Source of the DNA: Vicingus serpentipes
GTDB lineage: Bacteria > Bacteroidota > Bacteroidia > Flavobacteriales_E > Vicingaceae
Direction: 5' to 3'
NCBI RefSeq assembly: GCF_007993035.1
Contig: NZ_VOOS01000001.1
Location: 62,001 to 126,000 of the forward strand
DNA: 64,000 bases
The notes under the pieces are model-generated. The model searched no databases and was not told where the DNA came from. It saw only the letters and a program-made list of their open reading frames with translations. The stretch's first letter is position 1. Each line of letters opens with the position of its first letter. The position numbers were made by a program, and so were the translations under genes. Of this stretch, positions 53,662 to 62,620 are shown piece by piece.

Positions 53662-55064
53662 CACAAAAAAATCTTGTTAGGATTTAAAATATCATTTGGA
53701 TCAAATAAGTTTTTAATATCCTTTTGAAGATTTATCATTGTTTGATTAAATGGGATATCCATATAGCCTTTTTGTACTAAACCTATACCATGCTCTCCAG
53801 AAACAGTACCTTTTAATTCAACACAAAGCGAAAAAATTTCTCTAATTGCTTTTGGTAATTCATTATTCCAAGCATCATCAGACATTTTATCTTTAATAAT
53901 ATTAACATGAAGATTACCATCTCCAGCATGGCCATAACAGACAGACTTAAAACCATACTCAACTCCAATTCTTTTAACTGCTTTTAATAACTTCGGAAGT
54001 TCAGCTCTTGGAACTACGGTATCTTCTTCTTTATAAATAGATTTAGTTTTTACAGCTTCCCCTACTACTCTTCTTATTTTCCATAATTTATCTTTTTGAG
54101 TAGCATCATTAGCAAATAAAATTTCATCACAGTTATAATTTTCTAGAACTGTATTGATTATTTCACAGTCTTTGTAAAGAACATCCATATCATTCCCATC
54201 AACCTCTATTAACAAATGAGCTTGAATATTTTCTGGAATTGTTATACTATTATCTCCTAAATGATTGCTTCCCCAAACTAAAGCATCTCGCTCCATAAAT
54301 TCCATACCTGATGGAATTACTCCTGCCTTAAAAATATCTGCAACTGCTTCACAAGCTTCTTCTGCACTAAAAAAAGGAACTAACATTAATAGATCAAATT
54401 TAGGATAAGGAAGAAGGCGAAATACAGCTTTAGTAACAATGCCTAATGTACCTTCACTTCCTATAATAAGCTGTGTAAGATTATAACCCGTTGAATTTTT
54501 CAACACGTTAGCTCCAGTCCAAATTATTTCACCATTTGGAAGAACAACTTCTAAATTCAAAACATAATCTTTTGTAACACCATATTTAACCGCTTTTGGT
54601 CCACCTGAATTTTCTGCAATATTTCCACCAATAAAACAACTCCCCTTACTTGCTGGATCTGGCGGATAAAACAATCCTTTTTCTTTTACGGCTTCTTGAA
54701 ATACTTGAGTAATAACTCCTGGCTCAACAGTTGCTTGAAGATTACGTTCATCAACTTCTAGTATTTGATTAAATCTTTCCATTGAAAGTAAAATACCATT
54801 ATTTACTGGTAGAGCTCCACCACTTAAACCTGTTCCTGCACCCCTAGGTGTTAGAGGAATCTTTTCATTGTTACACATTTTCAATATTGTTGAAATTTCT
54901 TCAGGAGTTCTCGGCAAAACCACTACTTCTGGAAAGAACTTAAAATCTTCTGTTTCATCATGAGAATATTTATCTATACTTTCTTCGTCAAAAAGCACAT
55001 AATCTATACCAACGATACTGATTAACTGATTAATATGCTTTGAATTGATTTTTGTGTAGCTCAT
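53661..55064 (-). CDS. FAD-linked oxidase (GlcD/D-lactate dehydrogenase type)
   Basis: A 467-residue FAD-binding oxidoreductase of the GlcD/Dld2 class. The FAD (PCMH) domain is at about residues 35-215, with PRGAGTGLSGGALP, PPDPASKGSCFIGGNIAENSGG and TGYNLTQLIIGSEGTLGIVT. The C-terminal FAD-oxidase domain has CYGHAGDGNLHVNI (metal His residues) and GTVSGEHGIGLVQK. It oxidises a 2-hydroxy acid such as glycolate or D-lactate; which one cannot be decided. The Fe-S partner GlcF is not adjacent, although a CCG protein is encoded at 20476. Confidence 0.9.
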   Translation of the reverse strand: MSYTKINSKHINQLISIVGIDYVLFDEESIDKYSHDETEDFKFFPEVVVLPRTPEEISTILKMCNNEKIPLTPRGAGTGLSGGALPVNNGILLSMERFNQILEVDERNLQATVEPGVITQVFQEAVKEKGLFYPPDPASKGSCFIGGNIAENSGGPKAVKYGVTKDYVLNLEVVLPNGEIIWTGANVLKNSTGYNLTQLIIGSEGTLGIVTKAVFRLLPYPKFDLLMLVPFFSAEEACEAVADIFKAGVIPSGMEFMERDALVWGSNHLGDNSITIPENIQAHLLIEVDGNDMDVLYKDCEIINTVLENYNCDEILFANDATQKDKLWKIRRVVGEAVKTKSIYKEEDTVVPRAELPKLLKAVKRIGVEYGFKSVCYGHAGDGNLHVNIIKDKMSDDAWNNELPKAIREIFSLCVELKGTVSGEHGIGLVQKGYMDIPFNQTMINLQKDIKNLFDPNDILNPNKIFL

Positions 55065-55133
55065 GAAAATTTAATTTGAAAAATTTAAAAGTAATAAATT
55101 AAAGAAATACCTTTAATTAACAACTGTATTTTT

Positions 55134-55141
55134 TATATTTG
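55134..55141 (+). promoter_or_regulatory. -7 element TATATTTG of the tRNA-Arg gene
   Basis: An exact TAnnTTTG match 11 bp before the tRNA 5' end. Confidence 0.65.
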
Positions 55142-55151
55142 CAAAAGTTTT

Positions 55152-55225
55152 GGCCTCGTAGCATAACTGAATAGTGCACCACATTACGGCTGTGGAGGTT
55201 GAAGGTTTGAATCCTTCCGAGGTCA
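55152..55225 (+). tRNA. tRNA-Arg (anticodon ACG)
   Basis: The cloverleaf has acceptor stem GGCCTCG/CGAGGTC (one G-T), anticodon stem CCACA/TGTGG with loop TTACGGC (ACG, read as ICG after deamination), T loop TTTGAAT and discriminator A. CCA is not encoded. Confidence 0.95.
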
Positions 55226-55230
55226 CAAAT

Positions 55231-55262
55231 AAAAAAACCGAAGTAATTACTTCGGTTTTTTT
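55231..55262. terminator. Bidirectional terminator between tRNA-Arg and dapD
   Basis: A perfect palindrome built on CCGAAGTAATTACTTCGG, flanked by A7 and T7 tracts, 6 bp after the tRNA and 21 bp past the dapD stop on the other strand. Confidence 0.85.
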
Positions 55263-55282
55263 ATTTTAAACTATTCTAAAAG

Positions 55283-56098
55283 TTAAACGGCTACATTATG
55301 CTCTCTTAAAGCATCATTTAAAGATGTTTTTAAATCAGTACTAGCTTTTCTTTTACCTATTATTAAAGCACATGGAACATTATAATTTCCTGCCGGAAAT
55401 TCTTTAGTATAAGAACCTGGAATTACTACAGAACGCTCAGGAACTTCCCCTCTATATTCAACTGGTTTATCTCCACTCACATCTATAATTTTAGTTGATT
55501 TTGTTAAAACTACATTAGCACCTAAAACTGCTTCTTTTTTTACATGAACCCCCTCAACAACAATACATCTTGAGCCTATAAAACAATCATCTTCTATAAT
55601 AACAGGAGCTGCTTGTAAAGGCTCTAAAACCCCTCCTATTCCTACACCGCCACTTAAATGAACATTTTTACCAATTTGAGCACAAGAACCAACTGTTGCC
55701 CATGTATCAACCATTGTTCCTGAATCCACATAAGCTCCAATATTAACATAAGAAGGCATCATTATAACTCCTTTTGCCAAATAAGCTCCATACCTAGAAA
55801 CAGCATGAGGAACAACTCTAACTCCAAGCTCAGCATAATTCGTCTTTAATTTCATTTTATCATGAAATTCAAAAGGACCGACCTCAATTGTTTTCATTTT
55901 TTGAATAGGAAAATACATCACAACTGCTTTTTTCACCCATTCATTCACTTGCCAATTATCACCGTTTGGTTCAGCAACTCTCAACATTCCCTTATCTAAT
56001 AATTCAATTACTTTACGAATAGCACTTTGAGATTCTTTCTTTTGTAGAAAATCTCTATTATCCCAAACATTTTCAATAATTGCTTTTAATTCTTCCAT
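55283..56098 (-). CDS. dapD: Tetrahydrodipicolinate N-succinyltransferase
   Basis: A 271-residue DapD of the lysine/diaminopimelate pathway. It transfers succinyl from succinyl-CoA to tetrahydrodipicolinate. The left-handed beta-helix is visible as hexapeptide repeats (VIMMPSYVNIGAYVDSGTMVDTWATVGSCAQIGKNVHLSGGVGIGG). The C-terminal VEYRGEVPERSVVIPGSY segment is typical. Size matches the E. coli enzyme (274). It is last in an operon with two glycosyltransferases and an LptF/G permease, 4 bp after the upstream gene. The supply of DAP for peptidoglycan could be the common theme. Confidence 0.93.
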   Translation of the reverse strand: MEELKAIIENVWDNRDFLQKKESQSAIRKVIELLDKGMLRVAEPNGDNWQVNEWVKKAVVMYFPIQKMKTIEVGPFEFHDKMKLKTNYAELGVRVVPHAVSRYGAYLAKGVIMMPSYVNIGAYVDSGTMVDTWATVGSCAQIGKNVHLSGGVGIGGVLEPLQAAPVIIEDDCFIGSRCIVVEGVHVKKEAVLGANVVLTKSTKIIDVSGDKPVEYRGEVPERSVVIPGSYTKEFPAGNYNVPCALIIGKRKASTDLKTSLNDALREHNVAV

Positions 56099-56102
56099 AA
56101 TA

Positions 56103-57269
56103 TTATTTTGATGTCATTAAATTCTCTAAAATTAAAGTTGTCCCCTCCCAAGTATAATTTTGTTTTACAAACTCAAAACCATTTTCAGCTATAGAATTAC
56201 AAAGGTCTTTATTCTCAATTAAGGATACAATATATTTTGAGTAATCGTTATAATTTTCGCCAATTAATGCACTTTTGTTATGTTCCGCTCCAAGAGCGTT
56301 ATTTGCCAAACTAGATGTAACGCATGGTAACTTCATTGCCATTGCTTCAAGTAGTTTGTTTTGTAAGCCTGTACCTATTTGCATAGGTGCTACAAATATT
56401 TTTGATGCGGCATAATATTCAGACATATCTTCGACCCATCCAGTAACAATAATTTTTTCAGACTTAAGTGCAATAACTTTTGAATCAGGAGTTGCTCCGA
56501 CAATTGCAAGATTAACATTAGGATGAGTATTCCAAACTAATGGCATCACTTCATTAGCTAAAAAAACTGCGCAATCAATATTTGGTGGATAAGCCATATT
56601 TCCTGTAAATATCAAATCATACTTTTTCTCTTCTTGTCGATGTTTAAACATTGAATAATCAACCCCATTTTTAACTATTTGAATAGAATCATTTTTAATA
56701 TTTACAATCAAATCTCTATCCTGTTCTGAAATAATGGTTGTATTATCAAAATCGTTTAAAATAAAATGCTCATATCGTTTGAGACGAGTTGTTTCAATTT
56801 TCAAAAATGGTTTTAAATAAAATGGTGCATTATCAATTCTTCTCTCCATCCCTCTTGCAAGAGCATCCATGTAATCTAATGTCTTTTTAATTTTCGAATT
56901 TCTTACATATTCTGTTACTCGAATTAGCTGACAATAAATATGATCAGGGTTATACTTATTCAGTAATTGGTCTATTTTTTTTTGTGCTTGCTTATTATAA
57001 AAATAAGAAACCTGTAATGAGTTATTGCTAAACAACAATTGGACAAGTAAATTCCAATATATTTTTAATTTATAAAGTCTAATAATTTCGATACTTGAAC
57101 AATATTTTTTTAATTCATCTATTGAAGATTGAGCAACTTTAGCATCTGAAAGTGCGCACAATATAATTTCGTTATTTTTTGAAAGCTCTTTAATTTGATG
57201 ATATGCACGTAGTTTATCACCTTTTTCTAAAGGGTATGGAAATCGAGATAATAAAACAAAAATTTTCAT
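56103..57269 (-). CDS. Glycosyltransferase, GT4-like (first of a pair)
   Basis: A 388-residue GT-B glycosyltransferase. The N-terminal half has PYPLEKGDKLRAYHQIKELS (the substrate-side glycine loop of sugar-transferase PEP-CTERM/EpsH-associated types). The C-terminal half has a GNMAYPPNIDCAVFLANEVMPL segment and the donor-binding IFVAPMQIGTGLQNKLLEAMAMKLPCVTS, where Glu contacts the nucleotide sugar. Neither donor nor acceptor sugar can be read. It is 6 bp downstream of the second glycosyltransferase gene and 4 bp before dapD. Likely role: surface polysaccharide or glycolipid synthesis. Confidence 0.85.
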   Translation of the reverse strand: MKIFVLLSRFPYPLEKGDKLRAYHQIKELSKNNEIILCALSDAKVAQSSIDELKKYCSSIEIIRLYKLKIYWNLLVQLLFSNNSLQVSYFYNKQAQKKIDQLLNKYNPDHIYCQLIRVTEYVRNSKIKKTLDYMDALARGMERRIDNAPFYLKPFLKIETTRLKRYEHFILNDFDNTTIISEQDRDLIVNIKNDSIQIVKNGVDYSMFKHRQEEKKYDLIFTGNMAYPPNIDCAVFLANEVMPLVWNTHPNVNLAIVGATPDSKVIALKSEKIIVTGWVEDMSEYYAASKIFVAPMQIGTGLQNKLLEAMAMKLPCVTSSLANNALGAEHNKSALIGENYNDYSKYIVSLIENKDLCNSIAENGFEFVKQNYTWEGTTLILENLMTSK

Positions 57270-57275
57270 ACTGAC

Positions 57276-58457
57276 TTAAAATAAACTTATTAGGTCTTTA
57301 ATAATTTGGTTATTATCATATTTTTCATGAATCAATTGGAGTGCGTTTTCTCCAATCTGTTTTGCTTCCTCTTTGTTTTTTAAACACCAATTAATTGCAG
57401 TTATAAACTCTTCTTTTTTATTTGCAACTATTACATTTTTGTTTGGGACATAATCTATACCTTCTAATGCAATAGATGTTGCTATTACAGTTTTGCCCAA
57501 TGCCATCCCTTCTACGATTTTAATTCGCATTCCTCCACCAGAAAACAAAGGTACTATCATCACTTGATTTTGGTTAATAAAATCAATCGCATCTTCAACT
57601 TGTCCAACTATTTCTACATTTTTTTGATTAAGTTTCAATAGCCATTCTGGCATATTTTTACCAGCTAATTTTAGAACTAAATCATTATTAGAAGACAAAA
57701 TATTACCCCAAACGTTATTCAACAACCATTTAATCCCAATTTGATTTGGAGTCCAATCCATGCTTCCTATATGAAAGAAAGTAAACTTAGATTCAGTCTT
57801 TGCTTTTAAATAGTTTGAGACGTTAATTCCAAAAGGGATAACTTTAACTTTTGTTTCACAACCCAACAATTCTATTTGCTGTTTATCTCTTTGGGTAATT
57901 GAAGCAATCACATCAACATTTTTAAGAACTTCTATTTCCTGAACTTTTAGTTGATCTGCTAATTTTTTTAAATAAATCTTCTTTATCCCTTTTCGTTCAT
58001 TTTGAGTATTTCTTTCCCAAATTTCATGTTCTACATTATGGGCTCTAAAAACGATTTTAGCCTTTGTGTTTTTTCTAATTGAATCAATATATCCCGAGAC
58101 AAAGAGACCTTCTAAAATTATTACTTCAAATTCTTCTTTATCTAATGTTGAAACTATTAGTTCTTCAAATTTCTTACAATAAAAACGACTGAGGTTATAT
58201 GAATTAGATTTACATAAATTTAATAAAGCACTAATAGGCTTAACCCTTGTATCTATAAAAAAATGCTCTATATTAGTTTTTTCAATATAATCTGCAGATA
58301 TTTTTTCTGGTAAAAATGGATGTTTAGCAGTACTTATTGTTAAAACTTTTACTCGAATATTATTAGAAAGTAATCCTTCTGTAATATTATTCATAGCCTT
58401 ACAACCTCCATCAATAGAAGGAACAGGTGGCTTTGAACATATTTGAAGTACTTTCAT
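57276..58457 (-). CDS. Glycosyltransferase, GT4-like (second of the pair)
   Basis: A 393-residue GT-B glycosyltransferase, a distant paralogue of its neighbour at 56103: both share the PP/YP-x-DGG/KGD N-terminal loop, a WTPNQIGIKWLLNNVW-type middle segment and a MIVPLFSGGGMRIKIVEGMALGKTVIATS donor site. It starts directly after the LptF/G stop (TAG-ATG), so translation is probably coupled. The pair may add successive sugars to one envelope glycan, which is inference from proximity. Confidence 0.85.
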   Translation of the reverse strand: MKVLQICSKPPVPSIDGGCKAMNNITEGLLSNNIRVKVLTISTAKHPFLPEKISADYIEKTNIEHFFIDTRVKPISALLNLCKSNSYNLSRFYCKKFEELIVSTLDKEEFEVIILEGLFVSGYIDSIRKNTKAKIVFRAHNVEHEIWERNTQNERKGIKKIYLKKLADQLKVQEIEVLKNVDVIASITQRDKQQIELLGCETKVKVIPFGINVSNYLKAKTESKFTFFHIGSMDWTPNQIGIKWLLNNVWGNILSSNNDLVLKLAGKNMPEWLLKLNQKNVEIVGQVEDAIDFINQNQVMIVPLFSGGGMRIKIVEGMALGKTVIATSIALEGIDYVPNKNVIVANKKEEFITAINWCLKNKEEAKQIGENALQLIHEKYDNNQIIKDLISLF

Positions 58458-59882
58458 CTATTTTTTCTTTTTAAACAGTTTCTTAAAAAAAGAAAGATAT
58501 GAATCTAAATTAAACATCGCAGAATCTGTAGTTGCTTTATAGGTAAAGAAAATTCCTAAAGGAAACAAAACAGCAGTTGCCAACCACATTCCTTGATATG
58601 GTTCAATCACCATTTCTTTAGCACTCTTCTCTCCCATCATAGACAATATCCAAAACAATAAAAAGAATACAACTGATATAACTACCGGCATTCCCAAGCC
58701 ACCTTTTTGAACAATTGCACCAAGAGGCGCTCCAATAAAAAACATAATTAGACAAGCTATTGAAAAAGTGAATTTCCGATGCCATTCTATTTGAATATTT
58801 AACAAATTTTCTTGCTGATAATCCATTTCAACCATTGCTGCAGAAGCTCTTCCTTTATTTGTACGTGCAGCATTTAAAGCAATACTGTAAACTTGCTGTT
58901 TTTCTTCCTTAGAAAATGTATTTATTAATTCATTCATCGAAGCATAGATTAAACTATCGTTATCTGTTTTTTTTGTTAAAGTATCGTTTATTAAATATGA
59001 ATTATGAATTGATAAAAAGAACTCATCAGTTCTTTTGTTCTGATACTTTTTTAAAGTATCAGTTTTGTTTGCAAGCTGATCTAAGTTCAGCATCCTATAA
59101 TCTTCTTTAAATAGCTCCTCGTCTGTTCTATCCATTTTAAAACCAGACATGTCAATTCTCATTTCATGTTCTTCAAAAATAAAACGTGACAACGGATAAA
59201 TCTTATCCCTTCTCCCCTCATACTTCTCTTGATAGTCTATACCATTAAAAAGCTTTATCGAAAAATAACTTTTATCATTAGACATTTTCATAATTGCAGA
59301 ATCTGCAATTGTTAATTGTCTGTTGCCTTGATTTTCAGTATGATTATAAATCATCACATCTTTTAACAAATCCCCTTCTTCCCTTATCTCTTTTCCTTTT
59401 ACACGAATCACATAACCATCTATTTCATTATAAAATACATCTGGTAATATGTTAAATGCTGGCTTTTGAGATCTAATATCATGAAACAATGAATAAAACT
59501 TTAGATTAGCTACAGGAATAACATTATTTGCAAAGAAAAAAGCTCCAATACTCAAGATTGAAACCAAAACAATTAAAGGTTGCATTACTTTTTGTAATGA
59601 AATTCCAGCCGCCTTAAATGAGACTAATTCAAAATGCTCTCCTAAATTTCCAAAAGTCATTAAAGAAGCTAACAATATTGATAGCGGCATTGCTAAAGGC
59701 ACTAAGCTAGCGGAAGCATACATTAATAATTCTGCTATAACATACCATTCCAAACCTTTACCCAGCATGTCATCAATGTATAGCCATATAAATTGCATAA
59801 GCAATACAAATAGAGCTATAAAAAAGGTCATTATGAATGGACCTATAAATGATTTTATGATGAATAATGATGCTTTTTTCAA
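58458..59882 (-). CDS. LptF/LptG family LPS-export permease
   Basis: A 474-residue permease of the YjgP/YjgQ (LptF/G) family. It has six transmembrane helices in two groups (about residues 10-130 and 370-460) with a large periplasmic beta-jellyroll domain between. IDDMLGKGLEWYVIAELLMYASASLVPLAMPLSILLA is the conserved helix-2/3 region. With LptB ATPase it extracts LPS from the inner membrane. The start is TTG at 59882; no ATG precedes the family-conserved KSFIGPFIMTFFIALF. An exact TAnnTTTG at 59900-59907 leaves a very short leader. The gene heads the operon with two glycosyltransferases and dapD. Confidence 0.88.
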   Translation of the reverse strand: MKKASLFIIKSFIGPFIMTFFIALFVLLMQFIWLYIDDMLGKGLEWYVIAELLMYASASLVPLAMPLSILLASLMTFGNLGEHFELVSFKAAGISLQKVMQPLIVLVSILSIGAFFFANNVIPVANLKFYSLFHDIRSQKPAFNILPDVFYNEIDGYVIRVKGKEIREEGDLLKDVMIYNHTENQGNRQLTIADSAIMKMSNDKSYFSIKLFNGIDYQEKYEGRRDKIYPLSRFIFEEHEMRIDMSGFKMDRTDEELFKEDYRMLNLDQLANKTDTLKKYQNKRTDEFFLSIHNSYLINDTLTKKTDNDSLIYASMNELINTFSKEEKQQVYSIALNAARTNKGRASAAMVEMDYQQENLLNIQIEWHRKFTFSIACLIMFFIGAPLGAIVQKGGLGMPVVISVVFFLLFWILSMMGEKSAKEMVIEPYQGMWLATAVLFPLGIFFTYKATTDSAMFNLDSYLSFFKKLFKKKK

Positions 59883-59899
59883 ATCAATAAAGATTGTAG

Positions 59900-59907
59900 C
59901 AAATATA
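59900..59907 (-). promoter_or_regulatory. -7 element TATATTTG for the LptF/G-GT-GT-dapD operon
   Basis: An exact TAnnTTTG match on the minus strand, 17 bp before the TTG start, which predicts a leader of about 10 nt. Confidence 0.5.
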
Positions 59908-59950
59908 GTTATTCGATATAACTTAAATTAATGGAAATGAAGAGCTGCAT

Positions 59951-59993
59951 ATTATAAAAATCGCTACCTAAATTAAGTAGCGATTTTTATAAT
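59951..59993 (-). terminator. Terminator of the hydroxyacyl-CoA dehydrogenase gene
   Basis: A perfect 17-bp stem (59951-59967 with 59977-59993) and a 9-nt loop, 15 bp past the minus-strand stop at 60009. The A/T-rich outer part of each arm supplies the T run. Confidence 0.85.
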
Positions 59994-60008
59994 AAACTTT
60001 AACAGTTC

Positions 60009-60896
60009 TTATTTAAATTGACTAGAAACTATTAAATCTTTAGTACCGTGTGTCCAAGAATAAAAACCTTCTCCAGATTTTACTCCTTTTTTACCTGCCA
60101 TTACCATATTAACTAATAATGGACATGGAGCATATTTAGAATTTCCAAAACCTTCATACAATACATTTAATATTGAAAGACATACATCTAATCCAATAAA
60201 ATCAGCTAATTGCAAAGGTCCCATTGGGTGAGCCATACCTAATTTCATCACAGTATCTATTTCTTCAACTCCTGCAACACCTTCGTGCAAAGTAATTATT
60301 GCCTCATTAATCATTGGCATTAAAATACGATTGGCCACAAAACCAGGGTAATCATTTACTTCAGTTGGAGTTTTACCTAATTTTTTAGACAAATCCATAA
60401 TAGTATTAGTAACCTCATCAGATGTTGAATAACCTCTAATAATTTCTACTAATTTCATAACTGGAACTGGATTCATAAAATGCATTCCTATTACTTTATC
60501 TGGTCTATTAGTAACAGCTGCAATTTGAGTAATAGAAATTGAAGATGTGTTTGTAGCTAAAATTACATTTTCATTTGTAGCATCATTTATTGCTTTGAAA
60601 ATTTTCAATTTTAAATCAACATTTTCAGTAGCTGCTTCAATAACCAACTCTACACTTTTAACTCCTTCTACCATTTCAGTAAAAGTTGAGATATTAGCTA
60701 AAGTTGCCGTTTTGTCTGCTTCACTAATTTTTTCTTTAGCAACCATTCTATCTAAATTTTTAGAAATTGTTGCTATAGCCCTATCTAAAGCTGGTTGTGA
60801 AATATCTATTAAGTTTACTTTATATCCTGATTGTGCAAATGTATGAGCAATACCATTACCCATTGTTCCTGCACCAATTACTGCTACGTTTTTCAT
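60009..60896 (-). CDS. 3-hydroxyacyl-CoA (3-hydroxybutyryl-CoA) dehydrogenase
   Basis: A 295-residue NAD(P)-dependent dehydrogenase. The Rossmann motif GAGTMGNGIAH is near residues 7-17. VIGMHFMNPVPVMKLVEIIRG contains the catalytic His, and VNDYPGFVANRILMPMINEA begins the C-terminal dimer domain, with GPLQLADFIGLD. It interconverts acetoacetyl-CoA and 3-hydroxybutyryl-CoA in short-chain fatty acid metabolism. Length matches stand-alone Hbd/PaaH-type enzymes; it is not the fused FadB form. It is monocistronic with a strong terminator. Confidence 0.92.
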   Translation of the reverse strand: MKNVAVIGAGTMGNGIAHTFAQSGYKVNLIDISQPALDRAIATISKNLDRMVAKEKISEADKTATLANISTFTEMVEGVKSVELVIEAATENVDLKLKIFKAINDATNENVILATNTSSISITQIAAVTNRPDKVIGMHFMNPVPVMKLVEIIRGYSTSDEVTNTIMDLSKKLGKTPTEVNDYPGFVANRILMPMINEAIITLHEGVAGVEEIDTVMKLGMAHPMGPLQLADFIGLDVCLSILNVLYEGFGNSKYAPCPLLVNMVMAGKKGVKSGEGFYSWTHGTKDLIVSSQFK

Positions 60897-60939
60897 TTTT
60901 ATTCCTTATTTAATTGTTCACTAAAAGTGAATTAATATT

Positions 60940-61890
60940 TTAATGTCCTTTTGCTGCCAAATATCTTTCTGCATCTAATGCAGCCATACAGCCTGTACCT
61001 GCTGCTGTAATTGCCTGACGATATGTTTTATCTGCTGCATCACCACATACAAAAACACCTTCAACATTAGTTAACGATCGTCCTGGTACATTTTTAATAT
61101 AACCTACTTCATCCATATCAATGAATGGTTTAAAAATATCTGTATTTGGTTTATGACCAATGGCTACGAAAAACCCTGTACATGGAATTTCTTTAGTCTC
61201 ACCTGTTTGATTGTTTTTAACTCTAACACCAGTTACTAAATCATTTTCACCTAAAACTTCTTCAGTATCTGTGTTGTATAAAATTTCAATATTTGGAGTA
61301 TTTTGAACTCTTTCTGCCATTATTTTAGATGCTCTAAAAGAATCTTTTCTAACCAACATTGTAACTTTAGTACAAATGTTTGATAAATAGTGAGCTTCTT
61401 CACAAGCTGAATCTCCTGCCCCAACAATTACTGTTTCTTGACCTCTATAAAAGAAACCATCACATACTGCACAAGCAGAAACTCCACCTCCAGCTTTTAA
61501 ATAATGTTGTTCAGAATCTAACCCTAAATATTTTGCAGATGCTCCAGTTGAAATGATTACAACATCAGCATGAATTTCTTTTTTATCTTCTATCCAAACT
61601 TTATGAACTCCACCTGAAAAATCAACTTTGGTTGCCCATCCACTTCTTACGTCTGTATCAAATCGTTTTGCTTGAGCTTCTAATTGCATCATCATTTCTG
61701 GACCAGTTACACCTTCTGGATAACCAGGGAAATTTTCCACCTCATTTGTTGTTGTTAATTGTCCTCCAGGCTGCATTCCTTGATACATTACCGGATTCAT
61801 ATTTGCTCTAGCTGCATAAATTGCTGCAGTATAACCCGCAGGTCCAGAACCAATTATTAAACACTTTACTTTTTCTATCTCTTCTGCCAT
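60940..61890 (-). CDS. trxB: Thioredoxin-disulfide reductase
   Basis: A 316-residue FAD/NADPH flavoprotein that reduces thioredoxin. FAD motif: IIGSGPAGYTAAIYAARAN near residues 12-30. Redox centre: C140-A-V-C143 in SACAVCDGFFYRG. NADPH motif: IVGAGDSACEEA. The end has VFVCGDAADKTYRQAITAAGTGC. The start at 61890 is preferred to an ATG 12 codons upstream because the promoter element TAATTTTG (61924-61931) overlaps that upstream ATG. It is full length and complete. Confidence 0.95.
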   Translation of the reverse strand: MAEEIEKVKCLIIGSGPAGYTAAIYAARANMNPVMYQGMQPGGQLTTTNEVENFPGYPEGVTGPEMMMQLEAQAKRFDTDVRSGWATKVDFSGGVHKVWIEDKKEIHADVVIISTGASAKYLGLDSEQHYLKAGGGVSACAVCDGFFYRGQETVIVGAGDSACEEAHYLSNICTKVTMLVRKDSFRASKIMAERVQNTPNIEILYNTDTEEVLGENDLVTGVRVKNNQTGETKEIPCTGFFVAIGHKPNTDIFKPFIDMDEVGYIKNVPGRSLTNVEGVFVCGDAADKTYRQAITAAGTGCMAALDAERYLAAKGH

Positions 61891-61923
61891 TATATATAAT
61901 TTTAAGTCGTTTTTGAATGAACT

Positions 61924-61931
61924 CAAAATTA
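61924..61931 (-). promoter_or_regulatory. -7 element TAATTTTG for trxB
   Basis: An exact TAnnTTTG match on the minus strand, 33 bp before the ATG at 61890; it fixes the start codon. Confidence 0.55.
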
Positions 61932-62017
61932 CTTAAAAAGAGCCTAAAAAATAGAATTGATTGTTAACCAAAAGCGTTCTTTTTTCAACAAAAAAAAAGT
62001 AGAATTGAATTTCTATT

Positions 62018-62620
62018 TTATTTTAATATTGAAGACCTCTCGTAATAAGTATCTCTAATGCTATTATAAGATTTACCTGTGGAAATATAGATTTCTAATT
62101 CTTTTTTTAACTGTTCATCCATAAACTCCATTAAAGGTTGCTTAACTTTTGTTAAATTTTTTAAAGCATCTATAATATAACCGTCCCACTCATCACTATA
62201 TTTCAATAAATCATCAGGATAAATTGTTTTTCTACAATTAGATTTTCCACAACCGCAATTCATTGGTTTTTCAATATTTAAAGTACCATAATCATCTGTA
62301 ATTTGCTCCCCTGCTTCGATATCTCTAATGGCTATCTCAAAACCATACCCTGTACTAATCGAATTAAAATCACAGTAATGGTTCATATACTTCGCATAAT
62401 CCCAACTCAAAATTCGATCTCCTTTATTATCTATATATGAATATTTATTTATGTGTTTTAAGTAATGTGGATTTTTTAATAAAGGATGATTTTCTGGATA
62501 AATTAATTCCATTTCATCTAATATATAAGTAATACTTCCTTTTGGTATTAATGAAGTTGCAAAAACTCCTAACCCAATTTCTTTACTTACAAGTTTCACT
62601 TCTGTATTTGGGTGTATCAT
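62018..62620 (-). CDS. SET-domain protein-lysine methyltransferase
   Basis: A 200-residue SET-domain protein. The core runs from LGVFATSLIPKGSI (residues about 17-30) through N80-H-Y-C83 (the SET NHxC pseudoknot motif) and ITDDYG (107-112), the position of the usual ExxxDYG Tyr. A post-SET-like zinc cluster, C122-x-C124-x4-C129, follows. About 70 C-terminal residues are helical. SET enzymes transfer methyl from SAM to protein lysines; bacterial targets are poorly known. Its ATG overlaps the stop of a 36-residue membrane peptide gene (ATGA), so translation is coupled. Both are driven by an ECF-type promoter at 62749-62774. Confidence 0.85.
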   Translation of the reverse strand: MIHPNTEVKLVSKEIGLGVFATSLIPKGSITYILDEMELIYPENHPLLKNPHYLKHINKYSYIDNKGDRILSWDYAKYMNHYCDFNSISTGYGFEIAIRDIEAGEQITDDYGTLNIEKPMNCGCGKSNCRKTIYPDDLLKYSDEWDGYIIDALKNLTKVKQPLMEFMDEQLKKELEIYISTGKSYNSIRDTYYERSSILK

